From Bog-532 sp963828445 (GTDB lineage: Bacteria; Actinomycetota; Actinomycetes; Streptosporangiales; Streptosporangiaceae), in assembly GCA_963828445.1 (NCBI GenBank), contig CAWHFP010000001.1:992001-1056000 (forward strand): a DNA stretch of 64,000 nt, in the 5' to 3' direction. The notes under the pieces were generated by a model, which was not told where the DNA came from, searched no databases, and saw nothing but the letters and a program-made list of their open reading frames with translations. The translations under genes and the position numbers were made by a program. Position 1 is the stretch's first letter, and the number at the start of each line of letters is the position of its first letter. Positions 61,912-64,000 of the stretch are shown piece by piece.

Positions 61912-63914
61912 ACCTGGACGCGGTCGCGGACGGCGGCGGCGATCTCGGCCACGGCCGCGTCGACCGGGACGCCGTTCTTCTGGCTGCCGTCGCGGAAGCG
62001 GAACGACACCGCGTCGGCCGACACGTCGTCGTCGCCGGCGATCAGCATGTACGGCACCTTCTGCCGCTGCGCGGTGCGGATCTTCTTCTGCATCCGGTCG
62101 TCGCTGGTGTCAACCTCGACCCGGATGCCCTGCTCGCGCAGGAGCGAGGCCACCTTCTCCAGGTACGGGATGTGGGCGTCAGCGATCGGGATGCCGACCA
62201 CCTGGACCGGGGCCAGCCAGGGCGGGAACGCGCCCGCGTAGTGCTCGAGCAGGATGCCGAAGAACCGCTCGATCGAGCCGAACAGGGCGCGGTGGATCAT
62301 GTACGGGCGCTGCCGGGTGCCGTCGGCGGCCTGGTACTCGATGCCGAACCGGCCCGGCTCCTGGAAGTCGACCTGCAGGGTGGACAGCTGCCAGCGGCGG
62401 CCGATGGCGTCCTTGACGTGCACGTCGATCTTGGGTGCGTAGAAGGCGCCCTCGCCCTCGGCCACGGTGTAGGGCAGCCCGGACTTGTCCAGCGCCGACT
62501 TCAGGGCCGCCTCGGCCTCGGTCCACTCCTCGGGGGTGCCGACGTACTTCTCGGGCCGGGTGGACAGCTCGGCCTCGAAGTCGGTCAGGCCGAAGTCCCG
62601 CAGCAGGCCGACCACGAAGTCCAGCAGCGAGGCCAGTTCGGGAGCCAGTTGCTCGGGGGTGCAGAAGATGTGCGAGTCGTCCTGGGTGAAGCCGCGGGCC
62701 CGGGTCAGGCCGTGCACCACGCCGGACTTCTCGTACCGGTACACGGTGCCGAACTCGAACAGCCGCAGCGGCAGCTCACGGTAGGAGCGGCCGCGGGAGG
62801 AGTAGATGAGCACGTGCATCGGGCAGTTCATCGGCTTGGCGTAGTAGTCGACGCCGTCGATGTCCATCGGCGAGAACATGGACTCCTTGTAGAAGCCCAG
62901 GTGCCCGGAGCGCTCGAACAGCTCACCCTTGGTGATGTGGGGGGTGTTGACGAACTGGTACCCGGCCTCTTCGTGGCGGCGCCGCGAGTAGTCCTCCATC
63001 ACCCGGCGGATGATGCCGCCCTTGGGGTGGAACACCGGCAGGCCGCTGCCGATCTCGGTCGGGAACGAGAACAGGTCCAGCTCGGCGCCGAGCTTGCGGT
63101 GGTCGCGCCGCTCGGCCTCGGCCAGCATGGCCAGGTACTCGTCCTGCAGCGGCCGGGACTCCCAGGCGGTGCCGTAGATCCGCTGCAGCTGCGGGTTCTT
63201 CTCGCTGCCCCGCCAGTAGGCGCCGCCGCTGCGCATCAGCTTGAAGGCCGGGATGAAGCGGGTGGTGGGCAGGTGCGGGCCGCGGCACAGGTCCTTCCAG
63301 ATGACCTCGCCGGTACCCGGGTTGAGGTTGTCGTAGATGGTCAGCTCGCTGCCGCCGACCTCGACCGACTCGTCGTCCTCGGCCGCCAGCGAGTCAGCAC
63401 CGGACCCGCCCTTGAGGCCGATCAGCTCCAGCTTGTAGGGCTCGCCGGCCAGCTCGGTGCGGGCCTCGTCGTCGCTGACCACCCGGCGTGAGAACCGCTG
63501 GCCCTGCTTGACGATCTGCCGCATGCGGCCCTCGATGGCCTTGAGGGTGTCCGGCTCGAACGGCTGGTCGACGTCGAAGTCGTAGTAGAAGCCGTTCTCC
63601 ACCGGCGGGCCGATGCCCAGCTTGGCGTCCGGGTTCAGGTCCTGCACGGCCTGGGCCATGACGTGGGCGGTGGAGTGACGCAGGATGGCCCGGCCGTCCG
63701 GCTCGCCGATCTCGACCGGCTCGATCACGTCGCCGTCAGCGGCCGGGCAGGCCAGGTCGCGCAGCTCGCCGTTGATCCGGGCCGCGATGACCGCGTGCTC
63801 CCCGGGCTTCTGCTCGCCCAGGCCGGCTTCGGCCAGGGCGGCGCCGGCCGTCGTACCCGCCTCGACCACATGCTCGCGTCCGGCGAGAGTGATACGAAGC
63901 TGCTGGGTCGACAC
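61908..63914 (-). CDS. thrS: Threonyl-tRNA synthetase
   Basis: Class-II synthetase with editing. 668 residues: TGS domain (1-65), editing domain with HSTAHVMAQAV and CRGPHLPTT, catalytic core with zinc-site MNCPMH, motif 2 RYEKSGVVHGLTRARGFTQD and motif 3 MIHRALFGSIERFFGIL, and the C-terminal anticodon domain (APVQVVGIPIADAHIPYLEK). GTG 63914 follows AAGGAG by seven bases. Confidence 0.97.
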   Translation of the reverse strand: MSTQQLRITLAGREHVVEAGTTAGAALAEAGLGEQKPGEHAVIAARINGELRDLACPAADGDVIEPVEIGEPDGRAILRHSTAHVMAQAVQDLNPDAKLGIGPPVENGFYYDFDVDQPFEPDTLKAIEGRMRQIVKQGQRFSRRVVSDDEARTELAGEPYKLELIGLKGGSGADSLAAEDDESVEVGGSELTIYDNLNPGTGEVIWKDLCRGPHLPTTRFIPAFKLMRSGGAYWRGSEKNPQLQRIYGTAWESRPLQDEYLAMLAEAERRDHRKLGAELDLFSFPTEIGSGLPVFHPKGGIIRRVMEDYSRRRHEEAGYQFVNTPHITKGELFERSGHLGFYKESMFSPMDIDGVDYYAKPMNCPMHVLIYSSRGRSYRELPLRLFEFGTVYRYEKSGVVHGLTRARGFTQDDSHIFCTPEQLAPELASLLDFVVGLLRDFGLTDFEAELSTRPEKYVGTPEEWTEAEAALKSALDKSGLPYTVAEGEGAFYAPKIDVHVKDAIGRRWQLSTLQVDFQEPGRFGIEYQAADGTRQRPYMIHRALFGSIERFFGILLEHYAGAFPPWLAPVQVVGIPIADAHIPYLEKVASLLREQGIRVEVDTSDDRMQKKIRTAQRQKVPYMLIAGDDDVSADAVSFRFRDGSQKNGVPVDAAVAEIAAAVRDRVQV

Positions 63915-64000
63915 GGCGGTACTCCTTGAGCGCGGTAACGGATAGGCGGGGGGAACTTCCCCTGTCCCGATGCTATCGGTGCCGCGCCACCCTCCGCGTC
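63915..64000 (-). promoter_or_regulatory. thrS upstream region with short palindrome (right edge)
   Basis: 86 bp to the window edge. ggggaa-c-ttcccc (63950-63962) is a perfect palindrome 36-48 bp before the thrS GTG, possibly an operator. I see no T-box specifier structure, though the window may cut it off. Confidence 0.35.

Overview
This is 64 kb of a very GC-rich actinobacterial chromosome. The evidence is the strong G/C third-position bias, the frequent GTG starts with GTGA/ATGA stop-start overlaps, and genes for phosphatidylinositol mannoside synthesis (pgsA-patA-pimA). The gene order is also typically actinobacterial: thrS-HIT-pgsA-patA-pimA-pdxS-pdxT-yebC-ruvC-ruvA-ruvB-yajC-secD-secF-apt-rel. 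I cannot name a genus; a filamentous soil-type actinomycete is plausible but only inferred. I saw no tRNA, rRNA, CRISPR array, insertion sequence, prophage or biosynthetic gene cluster.

Layout, left to right. (1) 1-4700: arginine operon argC-argJ-argB-argD-argF on the minus strand, with an ARG-box-like operator upstream. (2) 4720-5470: a RibD/DHFR-fold reductase and a LysR fragment. (3) 5495-13490: pheT, pheS, an orphan PAS histidine kinase, a SpoU rRNA methyltransferase, rplT, rpmI and infC. The infC leader looks like a leader-peptide transcription attenuator. (4) 13900-17840: an accessory block with an SDR epimerase, a MarR-ABC exporter operon and a small unknown protein. (5) 17843-27030: aroE, mltG, ruvX, alaS, two small membrane proteins and rarA. 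(6) 27160-39600: a secreted protein, an NTF2-fold fragment, aspS, a metallo-hydrolase, a cyclophilin, a DUF349 protein, a nitrilase, a nucleotidyltransferase, a TetR-controlled MaoC/MaoC/acyl-CoA ligase unit, a sugar transporter and a DUF1707 protein. (7) 39757-56650: the conserved block rel-apt-secFD-yajC-ruvBAC, an Eis-like acetyltransferase, yebC-pdxT-pdxS and PIM synthesis. (8) 56841-61276: an accessory insert (EF-G-like GTPase, secreted propeller protein, DUF2975-XRE pair) between pgsA and HIT-thrS.

Most content is housekeeping: translation (four aminoacyl-tRNA synthetases, IF3, L35, L20), amino-acid and cofactor synthesis, DNA repair, protein export and stringent response. The most informative signals are regulatory. 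The main one is a 13-codon leader ORF threaded through mutually exclusive hairpins before infC. Others are an ATC start codon for infC, ARG boxes, and several clear operator palindromes.

Five genes (mltG, the sugar transporter, secD, pdxT, patA) each carry one apparent single-base indel in or beside a short G/C run. Each is restored by a one-base correction. Because secD, patA and pdxT are housekeeping genes, sequence or assembly error is the likeliest cause.
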